Positions 54,358 through 63,429 are shown, counted from the stretch's first letter. The stretch is DNA of 64,000 nt from Arachidicoccus terrestris (GCF_020042345.1 NZ_CP083387.1:4216001-4280000), one strand, 5' to 3'. Made by a program: numbers and translations. Notes: generated from the sequence alone by a model not told the origin.

Positions 54358-54783
54358 ATGGCAGCTTTACAGGAAAAATATAAAGAATTGATTGATGCAG
54401 TCAATGCCTCTGGAGTGACGGGGGCACAGGTCAGTGAAGCAGATGGTGTTCTGCATATTACAGGAACCGCACCGAGTGCTGATGTTAAAAACAAGCTTTG
54501 GGATATATATGGTAAAATAGATCCTAATTTTTTGACCGGTGATGTGGTCATGAATGTAAACGTTGCAACGGCCGTGGCCGGGGCAAAAGTGAAAGTTGTT
54601 ACTGATGAGTCCAATCTGAATATCCGTAAAGGACCAGGGACTGATCAGCCGATTGTCGGTAAGGCCGCTCATGGAGAAGTCATTACACTGGTAGGTAAAG
54701 CCAATGATCAATGGTGGCTCGTCAGAACCAATGACGGTGAAGAAGGTTACAGCTATTCCCAATATCTGTCTCCAGTTGAATAA
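54358..54783 (+). CDS. BON-like plus bacterial SH3 domain protein
   Basis: A 141-residue protein without an obvious signal sequence. Residues 1-62 resemble half of a BON/LysM-adjacent module (QVSEADGVLHITGTAPSADVKNKLW). Residues 78-138 are a bacterial SH3 domain (VVTDESNLNIRKGPGTDQPI, GKANDQWWLV, GEEGYSYSQYL), which in other proteins binds peptidoglycan peptides. It shares an operon with the two-BON lipoprotein. Its compartment is uncertain because no export signal is seen. Confidence 0.85.
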   Translation: MAALQEKYKELIDAVNASGVTGAQVSEADGVLHITGTAPSADVKNKLWDIYGKIDPNFLTGDVVMNVNVATAVAGAKVKVVTDESNLNIRKGPGTDQPIVGKAAHGEVITLVGKANDQWWLVRTNDGEEGYSYSQYLSPVE

Positions 54784-54814
54784 CCATATTTTATAGGAAT
54801 AAGCTATAAAACTG

Positions 54815-54851
54815 AAAGAGCGTCAATACTGCCGAAGTATTGACGCTCTTT
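54815..54851. terminator. Bidirectional hairpin terminator between the BON-SH3 and ferredoxin genes
   Basis: A perfect 16-bp stem (54815-54830 with 54836-54851), loop GCCGA, with A-rich and T-rich flanks. The two genes converge on it. Confidence 0.85.
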
Positions 54852-54874
54852 GCTTTAAATAGAGGAAATAGGAA

Positions 54875-55222
54875 TTACATGTGCAATTTATCTTTTTTCT
54901 CCAGGAGTTCTTCTACCGTCTCTTGGTACATCTCATCAGGAACACAACAATCTACTGGGCAGACAGCCGCACATTGTGGTTCTTCGTGGAATCCCTGACA
55001 TTCTGTGCATTTGTCTGGCACTATAAAATAAACGTCATTACTGACTGGATCAAATCTTTTGTCTGCATCTACGACTGTACCATCCATCAGTGTATAATCA
55101 CCTTTAACACTGGTTCCGTCTGTGATGGCCCAATCCACACCCCCTTCATAGATAGCATTATTGGGGCATTCTGGTTCACAGGCGCCACAATTAATACATT
55201 CATCTGTTATCTTAATCGCCAT
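54875..55222 (-). CDS. Ferredoxin, 2[4Fe-4S] type
   Basis: A 115-residue bacterial ferredoxin. The first cluster motif is [20 protein letters not shown]. The second is [20 protein letters not shown], with an extra insert between its Cys residues as in the Chlorobium/Azotobacter type. It carries electrons for cytosolic reductases. The start is ATG 55222 ([10 protein letters not shown]); the frame is open to 55282 but that start lies beyond the promoter palindrome. It is divergent from the acyl-CoA reductase gene. Confidence 0.92.
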   Translation of the reverse strand: MAIKITDECINCGACEPECPNNAIYEGGVDWAITDGTSVKGDYTLMDGTVVDADKRFDPVSNDVYFIVPDKCTECQGFHEEPQCAAVCPVDCCVPDEMYQETVEELLEKKDKLHM

Positions 55223-55250
55223 CGGGTTCGTTGGTTTAATATTTTTTGAA

Positions 55251-55268
55251 TAATTTTGCGCAAAATTA
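55251..55268. promoter_or_regulatory. Overlapping divergent promoters in an 18-bp palindrome
   Basis: TAATTTTGCGCAAAATTA is a perfect palindrome made of two -7 boxes facing each other: TAATTTTG on the plus strand (55251-55258, for the gene at 55277) and TAATTTTG on the minus strand (55268-55261, for the ferredoxin at 55222). Two RNA polymerases could not occupy it together, so the genes should be transcribed in alternation. The two transcripts would overlap by roughly ten bases. Confidence 0.6.
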
Positions 55269-55276
55269 CATAAAAA

Positions 55277-56275
55277 ATGCAATTGTCACAAAAAGTAGCT
55301 TTGGCTGTAAAGTTAGGAAATTATTTGCTCCAAAACAATGATGAGTGGCAGGACATCAAGCAAAAGGCCTACCGGGAAAACCCTTGGTTTACACCGGAAT
55401 TCATTGATATTGCAGCTAAAAACATTGCCTGCTCATTTTTGAAGGAACAATTGTTAAAGGAATGGCTGGCACACTATCCTGCATTAAACCACCTTAAATC
55501 ACAGAAAACGGTTGGTGTTGTTATGGCGGGCAATATCCCAATGGTGGGTTTTCAGGATTTTTTATGTGTCTTCATGAGCGGTCACAAACAGCAAATCAAA
55601 CTATCTTCAAAAGATCAGGTTCTCATGCAGCACCTGCTGGCAAAAATGGCTGAATGGGATGCGGCTTTTAGAGAACAGGTAAGCGTTGTTGAAAGATTAC
55701 GGGGGTGTGACGCCTATATAGCGACGGGGAGTAATAACTCAAGTAGATATTTTGCTTATTATTTTGGCAGTAAGCCAAATATTATTCGCAAAAACAGAAC
55801 GTCAGTTGCCTTGTTGGATGGCAAGGAGACTAATGAGGAATTGGGCGCATTGGCGAGAGATATCATGTTGTATTTTGGTCTCGGATGCAGAAATGTGACG
55901 AAGTTATACGTGCCTGAAAAATATGATTTTGTCCCACTGATTGAAGCATTAAAAGAATATAATTATTATTTGGATTTTCATAAGTACCATCATAATTTTG
56001 ACTATCAGTTGGCGATACTAATCATGAATAGTAAGGTGTATATGAATAGCGGTGCTTTGCTGCTCATCGAAAGCGAAGATCTGTTCTCCCCTATCAGTCA
56101 GGTGAATTATTCTTTTTATAAAGACTCCGCTGAATTAAAAAATAGTCTTCGGTCCAATGGGGATGTCCAATGTATCATGGGTAAAGACTTTATTCCATTT
56201 GGGGAAGGTCAATCACCTAATCTTAGGGATTATGCTGACGGTGTAGACGCGATGTCGTTTTTGCAAAGTCTTTAA
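55277..56275 (+). CDS. Acyl-CoA reductase (LuxC-like family)
   Basis: A 332-residue protein of the acyl-CoA reductase/LuxC family. The NAD(P)-aldehyde-dehydrogenase-like fold is seen in [20 protein letters not shown], the region [16 protein letters not shown], and the catalytic-Cys loop [19 protein letters not shown]. These enzymes reduce acyl-CoA or acyl-ACP to the aldehyde through an acyl-Cys intermediate. No LuxE or alcohol dehydrogenase is adjacent. A link to the sphingolipid genes 40 kb away or to wax/aldehyde metabolism is speculative. The gene shares its promoter palindrome with the ferredoxin. Confidence 0.88.
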   Translation: MQLSQKVALAVKLGNYLLQNNDEWQDIKQKAYRENPWFTPEFIDIAAKNIACSFLKEQLLKEWLAHYPALNHLKSQKTVGVVMAGNIPMVGFQDFLCVFMSGHKQQIKLSSKDQVLMQHLLAKMAEWDAAFREQVSVVERLRGCDAYIATGSNNSSRYFAYYFGSKPNIIRKNRTSVALLDGKETNEELGALARDIMLYFGLGCRNVTKLYVPEKYDFVPLIEALKEYNYYLDFHKYHHNFDYQLAILIMNSKVYMNSGALLLIESEDLFSPISQVNYSFYKDSAELKNSLRSNGDVQCIMGKDFIPFGEGQSPNLRDYADGVDAMSFLQSL

Positions 56276-56286
56276 ATATAAAATTG

Positions 56287-56360
56287 CGGGATGTAGCGCA
56301 GCCCGGTAGCGCGCTTCGTTCGGGACGAAGAGGCCGCTGGTTCGAATCCAGTCATCCCGA
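56287..56360 (+). tRNA. tRNA-Pro (anticodon CGG)
   Basis: A 74-nt cloverleaf: acceptor CGGGATG (56287-56293) pairs with CATCCCG (56353-56359). D-arm GCGC...GCGC, anticodon stem CTTCG/CGAAG with loop TTCGGGA (anticodon CGG), T-arm CTGG-TTCGAAT-CCAG. Discriminator A at 56360 with no encoded CCA. An intrinsic terminator follows (56386-56419). Confidence 0.93.
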
Positions 56361-56692
56361 CAATTTGACTTTCGAAAAATAACTAAACCTGTAAATCTTG
56401 TTGATTTGCAGGTTTTTTTATTCCCCTGCATATCAAAAAATATCAATGAATAGCTAGCCAACTTAAATGAATACATTTCATGATATTGATCTTTTTAAAT
56501 ATTTATATTACAAAACTAATTGTTGACATAACCTCTATTGATATCTATACTTCCTTTTGTGTTTTCGCCATTTCCCGATAGAGAGTAGTGCCCCCTATCT
56601 TACTTATATTGCTCAAAGGCTTTGCGTTACCAATAGAATAATGTTTGACACACTGACTGTTCCGTAGAACTCTCAAGCATCAAGTATATTGC
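56361..56692. other. 332-bp gap between tRNA-Pro and the DUF417 gene
   Basis: Holds the tRNA terminator. The rest (56420-56692) is AT-rich without a coding frame or recognised repeat. It marks the change from conserved to accessory content. Confidence 0.4.
56386..56419 (+). terminator. Intrinsic terminator after tRNA-Pro
   Basis: AACCTGTAAATC (56386-56397) pairs with GATTTGCAGGTT (56403-56414) with one wobble and is followed by a run of T. Confidence 0.8.
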
Positions 56693-57196
56693 CTATTTTG
56701 TATTTTGAGAAGTGATCGCCTTTTTGCCAAAATAACTAATCAGGTAAAAGGACACGCCTAGTGATATAGTATCTTTGAAGAGGAACAGACCAAGGTTGTT
56801 CATATAACCCATACCGTTGACTTTAATTATGGTGTCAGGCGTGGTAATGAGCATAGTACTGGTAATAAAAAACATAACTATTGTAATCAACCCTCCAATA
56901 ATGCCAGCTTGAGGTTTGGAATAAGCGATAATAAAAAGTATTGCGGCAATGATCTCTGTAATGCCAATAATATCTGAGCCAATATAAGGCCCGAAAAGCT
57001 TAAAATGCCAGCTGATGAACGGACTGTTTGAAACCAGGGGAATGATGCCCTCAGCGCCAGAGTTAGTCATTTTAAAAGAGCCTGCCCAAAGGAGCATGAC
57101 GACCATAGCAATGCTGATAAACAGGAAAGGTAAGTTTTTTGCGCTTATCCAGTTCGCCAATTTGATTAAGTTGCCTTGTGTTGTTTCCGATTTCAT
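56693..57196 (-). CDS. DUF417 family membrane protein (YkgB-like)
   Basis: A 167-residue inner-membrane protein with four TM helices. AKNLPFLFISIAMVVMLLWAGSFKMTNSGAEGI at the N-terminus and the SPFISWHFKLFGPYIGSDIIG segment match DUF417/YkgB, a DoxX-related family implicated in oxidative or chlorine stress responses. Physiological role unknown. Start ATG 57196. Its position just after the tRNA and its AT-rich codons suggest an accessory gene. Confidence 0.85.
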   Translation of the reverse strand: MKSETTQGNLIKLANWISAKNLPFLFISIAMVVMLLWAGSFKMTNSGAEGIIPLVSNSPFISWHFKLFGPYIGSDIIGITEIIAAILFIIAYSKPQAGIIGGLITIVMFFITSTMLITTPDTIIKVNGMGYMNNLGLFLFKDTISLGVSFYLISYFGKKAITSQNTK

Positions 57197-57699
57197 TTTC
57201 TTGAAGTTTTTATTATTATTTTGATACTACAAAGGTCTGATGAAAATGAAGGGAGAAAAATATCCGAGTTACCCGAAGAAATGTCCCGATTTCCCGAAAC
57301 ATAGATTAAGAAAATAGTGAATGATAAAATGTCTGGCCTGAATAGTAGGGTTAACGGAAAATATCTGTATTCGTCAAAGAACAAGATGTATTTTAAATCA
57401 GTTTGGCAGTCTCGTGCCTTGAAGCTGAAAGTTCGAAATAGGATAAAAAGTTCGAACCGCTGGTTTGCCTGATAGTTTTTCTTATTGTATGTTTTTTTGT
57501 ATATCCCACTAAACATCTGATTTTTAGCGATTTAATAATCTGTTTTTGATGCCAATATTTTTAAATCTTCCAAAAAATGGTTCGAAAATTGTCCCGGGAG
57601 GCCGACTCAGCCTTAAAATCAGTGCAATAGCAGGGTTTAAGGCTTTTTTTATTGTAACTTCTTTTTTATAGAATGGTCCCCTAAAATACCGTGTAAACT
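57197..57699. other. 503-bp AT-rich gap; terminator but no reliable gene
   Basis: A minus-strand frame (57193-57516) is aromatic/serine-rich and not convincing. A + strand intrinsic terminator lies at 57609-57650: AGCCTTAAA pairs with TTTAAGGCT, then T7. Just before it, TGGTTCGAAAATTGTCCCGGGA (57579-57600) is reminiscent of a tRNA 3' end but does not fold. Confidence 0.45.
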
Positions 57700-58608
57700 T
57701 CAACGCAACTTTTTTACAAATTCGGCAATGGCTTTTCCGATTTCCATGGGGCTATCTTCTTGCAAAAAATGTTTTCCCTTCACTGAAGTCTCTGTTTGAT
57801 TGGGCCATGTGCTGCAGAATTTGCGTATGCTATCATTTTCCACTGCTCCGGGGTCGCCATGAATCCAAAGCTTAGGAACCTGACTTTGTTTAAGCCAATT
57901 TCCATATTCAGCTACTATTTCAGCCACTTCCTTAGGCTCCCCATCCAGAGCAATTTGACATGGAAATGACAATGTCGGACGGCGATCCTCACCCTCGTTA
58001 AGGTAGGGCCGCCGATACTCTGCCATTTCCGCATCGCTGAGTTCTCGCAAAATCCCTCCCGGCAAAACCTTTTCAACAAACACATTGTCTTTTAAAACCA
58101 ACTCCTCACCTGCGGGAGAACGTAAAGCCCGGAATAAATCGCTTACTTTAGGTTCAAATTCATTCCACTTAAAAGGAATCGCCAATGCTTCCATGTAAAC
58201 GATACCCTGAATTCGGGAACGGTTTTGATTTGCCCAATCAAAGCCCAATACCGAACCCCAGTCGTGAAGCACCAATATCACCTTTGTTCCCAGTTTCAAT
58301 TCTTCCCAAAGTGCAAAAAGAAAGCTACGTTGCTCTAGATATGAATACCGTTTAGGTCCTGAGTTGGGGAGCTTTTCCGAGTCGCCCATACCAATCAAAT
58401 CGCAGGCGATAAGGCGCCCAAAATTACGGCAATAAGGCATTATATTTCGCCAGAGATAGGATGAAGTAGGATTACCGTGCTGAAATACAATAGGGTCGCC
58501 TTCGCCTTCATCAATATAAGCCATACGTCGGCCTTTAATCTCGATAAATTTCTTTTGGGCAAAAGGTTTTTCGCTAAAAATGGTCTGTACGTTCGTTTTG
58601 CGTTCCAT
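57700..58608 (-). CDS. Haloalkane dehalogenase, subfamily II (LinB-like)
   Basis: A 302-residue alpha/beta-hydrolase that would hydrolyse carbon-halogen bonds in haloalkanes to alcohols. The resemblance to LinB of Sphingobium is extensive ([46 protein letters not shown]). All catalytic residues align: nucleophile D116 and halide-binding W117 (HDWGS), halide-binding N46, acid E140 and base H280 (KHFLQEDSP). It follows a Crp-like regulator on the same strand by about 60 bases. Substrate range cannot be predicted. The native role may be unrelated to pollutants. Confidence 0.92.
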   Translation of the reverse strand: MERKTNVQTIFSEKPFAQKKFIEIKGRRMAYIDEGEGDPIVFQHGNPTSSYLWRNIMPYCRNFGRLIACDLIGMGDSEKLPNSGPKRYSYLEQRSFLFALWEELKLGTKVILVLHDWGSVLGFDWANQNRSRIQGIVYMEALAIPFKWNEFEPKVSDLFRALRSPAGEELVLKDNVFVEKVLPGGILRELSDAEMAEYRRPYLNEGEDRRPTLSFPCQIALDGEPKEVAEIVAEYGNWLKQSQVPKLWIHGDPGAVENDSIRKFCSTWPNQTETSVKGKHFLQEDSPMEIGKAIAEFVKKLR

Positions 58609-58669
58609 GTGTTTAGTGATTTAATACAACAAAACTACAGCCATGTCATACACCAAAAAATAATGTATA

Positions 58670-59257
58670 TTAAGATTTTCTGCGAAACATACTTGCTTTC
58701 ATCTGGCTAAAGAATTCCGGTGTAACACCGATATATGAGGCAATATATTTTTGCGGAATCCGGTTTTCAAGACCTGGGTAAGCTTCGGTGAACAGATCAT
58801 ATCTTCCCTCCGCAGGTTTTGAAAGGCCGGCATTTATTCTGTTTTGATGAAAGACAAAAGCATTTTGAAATAAAATTCTGAAAAATCGTTCGAATTTTGG
58901 TGCTCGCTTATACAGAATGTCCAAATTGTTTTTGCTGATTTGTAATAGGACGGTAGGCTCCAACGCTTCTAGATTATTGACACTCTTCTGTCCCGACAAA
59001 AAGCTATATAAATCGCCGCTACACCACCAATCTTCTGGTGCGAACATCAAAACATGTTCCTTGCCGCCAGCATCAATTGTATAGGTTCGCAGACAACCGC
59101 TGATCACAAAAAACTGATGTCGCGCCAAATCACCTTCTGTTAATAAAAGTTCTTTTCTTTTAACGGTTTTAATAATTGCAAGGGAGGAAAAAATTTGTGT
59201 CTCTTCCTCAGTCGGCTCAATGTGCCGCTGTATATTTTTTATAACATATTCGTGCAT
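58670..59257 (-). CDS. Crp/Fnr-family transcriptional regulator (cNMP-binding type)
   Basis: A 195-residue protein with a cyclic-nucleotide-binding beta-roll (about 30-120: ELLLTEGDLARHQFFVISGCLR, LMFAPEDWWCSGDLYSFLSG) and a compact C-terminal helix-turn-helix (RIPQKYIASYIGVTPEFFSQMK). This is the short Bacteroidota variant of Crp. No Fe-S Cys motif of Fnr is visible. Start ATG 59257 (MHEYVIKN) is preferred to 59329, whose extra residues are not domain-like. It lies upstream of the dehalogenase in the same direction and may control it. Confidence 0.88.
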   Translation of the reverse strand: MHEYVIKNIQRHIEPTEEETQIFSSLAIIKTVKRKELLLTEGDLARHQFFVISGCLRTYTIDAGGKEHVLMFAPEDWWCSGDLYSFLSGQKSVNNLEALEPTVLLQISKNNLDILYKRAPKFERFFRILFQNAFVFHQNRINAGLSKPAEGRYDLFTEAYPGLENRIPQKYIASYIGVTPEFFSQMKASMFRRKS

Positions 59258-59549
59258 GTGCTGTTGCTGGAATTTCAAATATAACGAATATTTCCAGTCC
59301 TGGTAAGCCCTGTGACCTTTCCGCCCCATAAACTTGTCTATATGAAAGGCCTTTTGCCGATTTAACGGATATAGCTGCGGTCGAAAGCTACGATATATTC
59401 TTTTCCTCTATCGTTCCAATAGATGCTATCAATATAAATATCATGAATTTATATTTTAATTCTTATATATCCAGCTCTCTAGTTGGGACCTTGATAGATT
59501 TCGCAGGGGGATGAATCATTTAAATAAATGACCTGATTAATGTTATTAA
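59258..59549. other. 292-bp gap with a 9-bp dyad
   Basis: Mostly AT-rich sequence. CTGATTAAT (59533-59541) and ATTAATCAG (59545-59553) form a perfect dyad at the very end of the following gene. Nothing else is recognised. Confidence 0.35.
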
Positions 59550-60476
59550 TCAGAAAGAAGGAGATTCTTTAGCGTTTCTTGAATTACTTGTCATTTTAGT
59601 GATCGCCAGCTTTAAAAGTTGATTAAACCGGTCCGGACTCTCAAGCATGGGATAGTGCCCTGTTGGACCCATGTTTAGTAGATGATATTCAATCTGGTTT
59701 TTCTCAAACGCAAGGGTATCGGTAGGATGATAGTCGCTATTAATCAGATACAGCGGCTTATGGAGCAGCTTGAGTTTTTCCAAAAAAGGATATTTATCAA
59801 GATCTTCTAAGCAATTGGCGGCAATGACGGAATCAGAACTTAGTATGTCTTTCAAAACTCTTTGTTGTATTGCGCTGTCAGTAGAGGGTGAGAATAGGTG
59901 CTTGCGCTCTTCCAATACATTTGCTTTAAAATGTCGTCTAATGTCGGCATAGGCTTCTGCCCATTCTTTTTCCATTTGAGGGGTGAGTATTAATCCGATG
60001 TTTTTGAGATTGTCAACGCCAACAAGGCCAATAATGAGTTTCGGATAAGTGATGGCCGATTCAACAATGATTGAGCCACTCATAGAATGACCAATAAGGA
60101 CTACATTTTTTAAATTTAATGCTCTGATCACAGTATTTACATCTTTGGCATATTCTTCCACTGTCCAAGAAGTCCGGTTCTTGCCGGATTTACCAAATCC
60201 CGGTAAGTCAATAGTAATTACCCGATAGTGGTTAGAAAAAAATGAGGCTTGCTTAGCCCAATAGCTTTGGTTAATGCCCCATCCGTGAATGAAAAACAAA
60301 ACAGTGTCTCCGATTTTGCTGTCATTATAATTAATAACTACCCCATTATTACGGATTGAGCTGTCCATTTTGCCTGTTATTTTTGTATGCGGCTTATTAT
60401 TTCCACAGGAACAAAAATATAGTGATAGAAGCAATACAAAGCTGCCGATAAATAAAAATCGAAGGATTGGTTTCAT
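59550..60476 (-). CDS. Alpha/beta-hydrolase lipoprotein
   Basis: A 308-residue exported lipoprotein (hydrophobic LLLSLYFCSC with lipobox FCSC) of the alpha/beta-hydrolase fold. The oxyanion segment is FFIHGWGINQSYW, the nucleophile elbow GHSMSGS (Ser), with a later Asp (NSDYHPTDTL) and His (GPTGHYPMLESP) in the correct order. It resembles esterases and hydrolases of the 3-oxoadipate-lactonase-like group. It would act on the periplasmic side. The substrate is unknown. Confidence 0.85.
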   Translation of the reverse strand: MKPILRFLFIGSFVLLLSLYFCSCGNNKPHTKITGKMDSSIRNNGVVINYNDSKIGDTVLFFIHGWGINQSYWAKQASFFSNHYRVITIDLPGFGKSGKNRTSWTVEEYAKDVNTVIRALNLKNVVLIGHSMSGSIIVESAITYPKLIIGLVGVDNLKNIGLILTPQMEKEWAEAYADIRRHFKANVLEERKHLFSPSTDSAIQQRVLKDILSSDSVIAANCLEDLDKYPFLEKLKLLHKPLYLINSDYHPTDTLAFEKNQIEYHLLNMGPTGHYPMLESPDRFNQLLKLAITKMTSNSRNAKESPSF

Positions 60477-60707
60477 TTTGATTCAATTCAATGTGTTAAC
60501 ATCCTTGAGGAACTATAATACGAATTTAAAGCAAATATGTTAAAACAATTTGTATTTCACATCTGTCTTGTAATGACAGTGTTTCCATAAAAGAGCCTCG
60601 GGCAGTTTAAGATATTTTGAAAAAAATTATCTAGTGTTCTTTTATTTTCTTGGAAACTTCTCTCGACGCAGGGCAATCAGGTTATTTGCGAATTCATTTT
60701 TTCGATT

Positions 60708-61724
60708 CTATTTTAATGAAGAGTGATTAGATGCTTGTGCGAAACCTTCTCTGTTATATTTGTGTTTGTATTCTACAGGAGGAAGTCCTGTAATCTTTCT
60801 GAATAAGTTTCTGAAAGCATTGGTGTCACTATACCCCACTTCATACATCACTTCATTAATTGTTTTTTGAGTTGTCTCAATTAATCGTTTTGCTGCTTCC
60901 ATTTTTACCCGCTGTACATATTCTGCCGGGGTATTGTCTGTTGCCTTAATAAATCTACGGTCGAAATGCCGCCTTCCAACAGCGAATCTGGCAGCAAGAC
61001 CTTCTACTGTTATTTTTTCAGAAATATTATCTTCAATGTATGTTTGCGCTTGCTTGATTAGCTCGTCACCGTGAAGCTTCTGCCCTGTAAATATGGTAAA
61101 AGTAGCCTGAGTTTGCCGGTCCATTTCAATTTGAAATATTTTTGAACATAATATAGCCGTTTGCCTGTCATAATATTTTTCTATCAAATAAAGTAAGAGA
61201 TTCAGAAAAGAGTAAGCGCCTCCGTTTGTATAGAGTCCATTTTCATCGGTAATCAGCTTGTCTGTCTGTAAATTCACCTTGGGAAACATAGTTCGAAATG
61301 CATCTGCTGCGAACCAATGTGTAGAGCAACTTTTGCCATTCAACAAACCAGAGGAGGCCAGCATAAATGCACCTGTACACATACTTGCAATCTCTGCCCC
61401 ATTTTCGTATTGCTTTTGAAGCCATTTGATTAACTTCTTTTCCTGGTGTACGATTTTTTCAAGGTTGCGAACTAAGGAAGGGATAATGATTAAGTCAGTT
61501 TTTTTGATAGACGTAATTAGTTTTTGAGGAATAAGCGCAAATGAGCCCTTATAGACTTCACTTCTTTTTGAAGTACTTGCCAGTTCGATTTTAAAAAGAT
61601 CTCTCTTGCTCATCTGGGTACAATATTCATTGGCGGTTGAAAAGATTTCATAAGCACCAACTACTCCAGCAATAGTATAAAGATTCGTTTGGCCGGCCGG
61701 GATAATTATAGTTAGACGTTTCAT
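60708..61724 (-). CDS. AraC-family regulator with DJ-1/PfpI-like (GATase1) N-terminal domain
   Basis: A 338-residue regulator. Residues 1-190 form a GATase1-like sensor domain with the conserved Cys C116 (IASMCTGAFML), and residues about 225-330 form two AraC helix-turn-helix units (LAARFAVGRRHFDRRF; TINEVMYEVGYSDTNAFRNLFRK). The architecture matches FtrA/GlxA-type activators. It is divergent from the small membrane protein gene at 61854 and probably controls the following + strand group. Confidence 0.92.
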   Translation of the reverse strand: MKRLTIIIPAGQTNLYTIAGVVGAYEIFSTANEYCTQMSKRDLFKIELASTSKRSEVYKGSFALIPQKLITSIKKTDLIIIPSLVRNLEKIVHQEKKLIKWLQKQYENGAEIASMCTGAFMLASSGLLNGKSCSTHWFAADAFRTMFPKVNLQTDKLITDENGLYTNGGAYSFLNLLLYLIEKYYDRQTAILCSKIFQIEMDRQTQATFTIFTGQKLHGDELIKQAQTYIEDNISEKITVEGLAARFAVGRRHFDRRFIKATDNTPAEYVQRVKMEAAKRLIETTQKTINEVMYEVGYSDTNAFRNLFRKITGLPPVEYKHKYNREGFAQASNHSSLK

Positions 61725-61853
61725 GGCATTCTTTTTACAAAAGTAACTAAATATTTGTCAGGTCTAAATAACCACACTATAAAGTCCAATTTACAGGGCT
61801 TCAGATAATTTATTTTATATCAATTTTGTATCTAACAATTAAATAAACCCGTT

Positions 61854-62243
61854 ATGAAACTAAATAACTTATTGTCGGTCGCTGCTATTTATATGGCTGT
61901 TGTAGGTTTTGGTTTTATACTTTTTCCCGAAGCTTTTGGTCGAGGAGCCCTCCCTGCAGATCCATCTCCTACATTAATTTCATATTTACGCCTTTGGGGA
62001 AGCCCCTTAATAGGGATCGCAGTTTTGAACTGGAAGGTCAGAAAAGAAGGTCCTTCTAAAGCCCTGGATGCCATTGTAGTAGGAAATATAGTCGGATTTG
62101 CTGTTATGACGCTTTTAGATGCATGGGGTTTGCTCAACGAAGCACGCCCTGTCACAAAAGTATTTGTCGTCGTTCATTTAGTCTTTACGCTGGCCTTCAT
62201 TATTATCGGAAGAAAGCGCTTATCAAAAAATAACATGGTTTAA
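61854..62243 (+). CDS. Small four-helix membrane protein, family not recognised
   Basis: A 129-residue protein with four TM helices (about 5-25, 42-58, 72-92 and 100-120). Its N-terminus LLSVAAIYMAVVGFGFILFPEAF and the pair LRLWGSPLIGIAVLNW resemble DoxX/DUF4345-like integral membrane proteins, but I cannot name the family. It begins the + strand accessory group and is followed at 23 bases by the RibD-type reductase gene, divergent from the AraC-type regulator, which may control it. Confidence 0.7.
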   Translation: MKLNNLLSVAAIYMAVVGFGFILFPEAFGRGALPADPSPTLISYLRLWGSPLIGIAVLNWKVRKEGPSKALDAIVVGNIVGFAVMTLLDAWGLLNEARPVTKVFVVVHLVFTLAFIIIGRKRLSKNNMV

Positions 62244-62265
62244 GTATATTGGTAATAAAAAGGTT

Positions 62266-62814
62266 ATGGGAAAATTAATTGTCGAAGCGGAAGTTTCAAT
62301 AGATGGGGTGGTCAACACCCCTGATATATGGGGTGAAATCTTCAAATATCATAGTGAAGATGTGACCAACTATCTTCATTCGTTGCTTTTCAGTGCAGAT
62401 ATGCTCGTATTGGGTCGTAAAACTTATGAGTTCTTTTCTGAGGTATGGCCGGAGCGTTGTGATGAAAATGCGGAGAAAATCAATTCAATGACTAAACATG
62501 TGGCTTCCCGAAACCCAAATTTGCCAGTAAAGTGGAATGCCTCTCTTATCAAAGATGATCTAGTCGCTGAAATACAAGCGTTAAAGCGGCAACCCGGCCG
62601 CGTTCTACTCCAGTATGGTATAGGAGAATTGACAAAAGATATGTTAAAGAATGGTTTGATAGATGAGTTTCAGTTGATGGTGTTTCCTTTTACATTTGGA
62701 CATGGAGAACGCTGGTTTGATATCATTGATCCCTTCGTTTTTCAGCTGCTTGAATGTAGAGCCTTTATCTCCGGAACTCTACTACTTCGTTATCAGCCAA
62801 AATATCGTTTATGA
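62266..62814 (+). CDS. Dihydrofolate reductase family protein (RibD C-terminal type)
   Basis: A 182-residue single-domain protein starting MGKLIVEAEVSIDGVVNTPD, typical of the RibD_C/DHFR-like family. MLVLGRKTYEFFSEVWP and LLQYGIGELTKDMLKNGLIDEFQLMVFPFTFG are family landmarks. These NADPH-binding proteins are usually stand-alone relatives of the riboflavin reductase domain whose substrates are unknown. They do not replace FolA. It is co-transcribed with the membrane protein upstream (23-base gap). Confidence 0.9.
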   Translation: MGKLIVEAEVSIDGVVNTPDIWGEIFKYHSEDVTNYLHSLLFSADMLVLGRKTYEFFSEVWPERCDENAEKINSMTKHVASRNPNLPVKWNASLIKDDLVAEIQALKRQPGRVLLQYGIGELTKDMLKNGLIDEFQLMVFPFTFGHGERWFDIIDPFVFQLLECRAFISGTLLLRYQPKYRL

Positions 62815-62964
62815 TGGGGCGATCGGCCCCGTTATTATTTGCTGGTTTTCCGGGCGGCAGTATGGCACATAAAATGATGTAGATACATTAAATACAGGTG
62901 GTTTCCCAAAAAAGGAATTTGGGGGAATTACGCGTTTAACCGATTTTCTAATAAAGCAAAAGGT

Positions 62965-63429
62965 ATGAAACTTCGAATTGTTCAGTTTTTCTCTGTTATT
63001 CTATTGGTAATGGTCACAGGCGTCTTTTGGGGAACCTGGTTCACCCTTACCCGGTCGCTGGATGCGTTTCCGGTGGAAGAGTTTATCCATAATGGAAAAG
63101 TGATTATTAATAATCTTGCTACTCCCATGCGTATCATATTTCCACTTTGCATCTTCTTTGTTTTATGGACATTATGGCTGACACGTAAGAATAACCGCAA
63201 AGGGTTTTATTTTACGCTGATTTCAATTATATCACTTCTTATTGCGTTGTTGATTACGCTGCTGGTTGAAGTTCCAATTGATAATCAAATTAAAACGTGG
63301 ACGGTTTCAACGGTGCCTTCTAACTGGGCGGTTATACGGGAAAAATGGGGGACTTTTCACGGCCTCCGTACCTTTGCCTCTCTTGCCAGTATATACAGTT
63401 ATGTAGTTCCCATTATTTTCGCCGAATGA
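62965..63429 (+). CDS. DUF1772 (anthrone oxygenase-like) membrane protein
   Basis: A 154-residue protein with four TM helices. The conserved DUF1772 features are a charged VEVPIDNQIKTW segment, WAVIREKWGTFHGLRT with the W...R...W..FH..R pattern, and the N-terminal GTWFTL. The family includes fungal anthrone oxygenases, but most bacterial members are uncharacterised. It lies 150 bases after the RibD-type gene. The stop at 63429 overlaps the beginning of decayed sequence. Confidence 0.8.
   Translation: MKLRIVQFFSVILLVMVTGVFWGTWFTLTRSLDAFPVEEFIHNGKVIINNLATPMRIIFPLCIFFVLWTLWLTRKNNRKGFYFTLISIISLLIALLITLLVEVPIDNQIKTWTVSTVPSNWAVIREKWGTFHGLRTFASLASIYSYVVPIIFAE

Noticed and set aside
57193-57516. 107-aa open frame on the - strand
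   Set aside because: Unusually rich in Phe, Ile and Ser, no motif, overlaps the DUF417 start; likely AT-driven.
57579-57600. Possible tRNA 3'-end duplicate (attachment site)
   Set aside because: Only GGTTCGAA and TCCCG match tRNA-Pro; the T-stem does not pair and no integrase is near.
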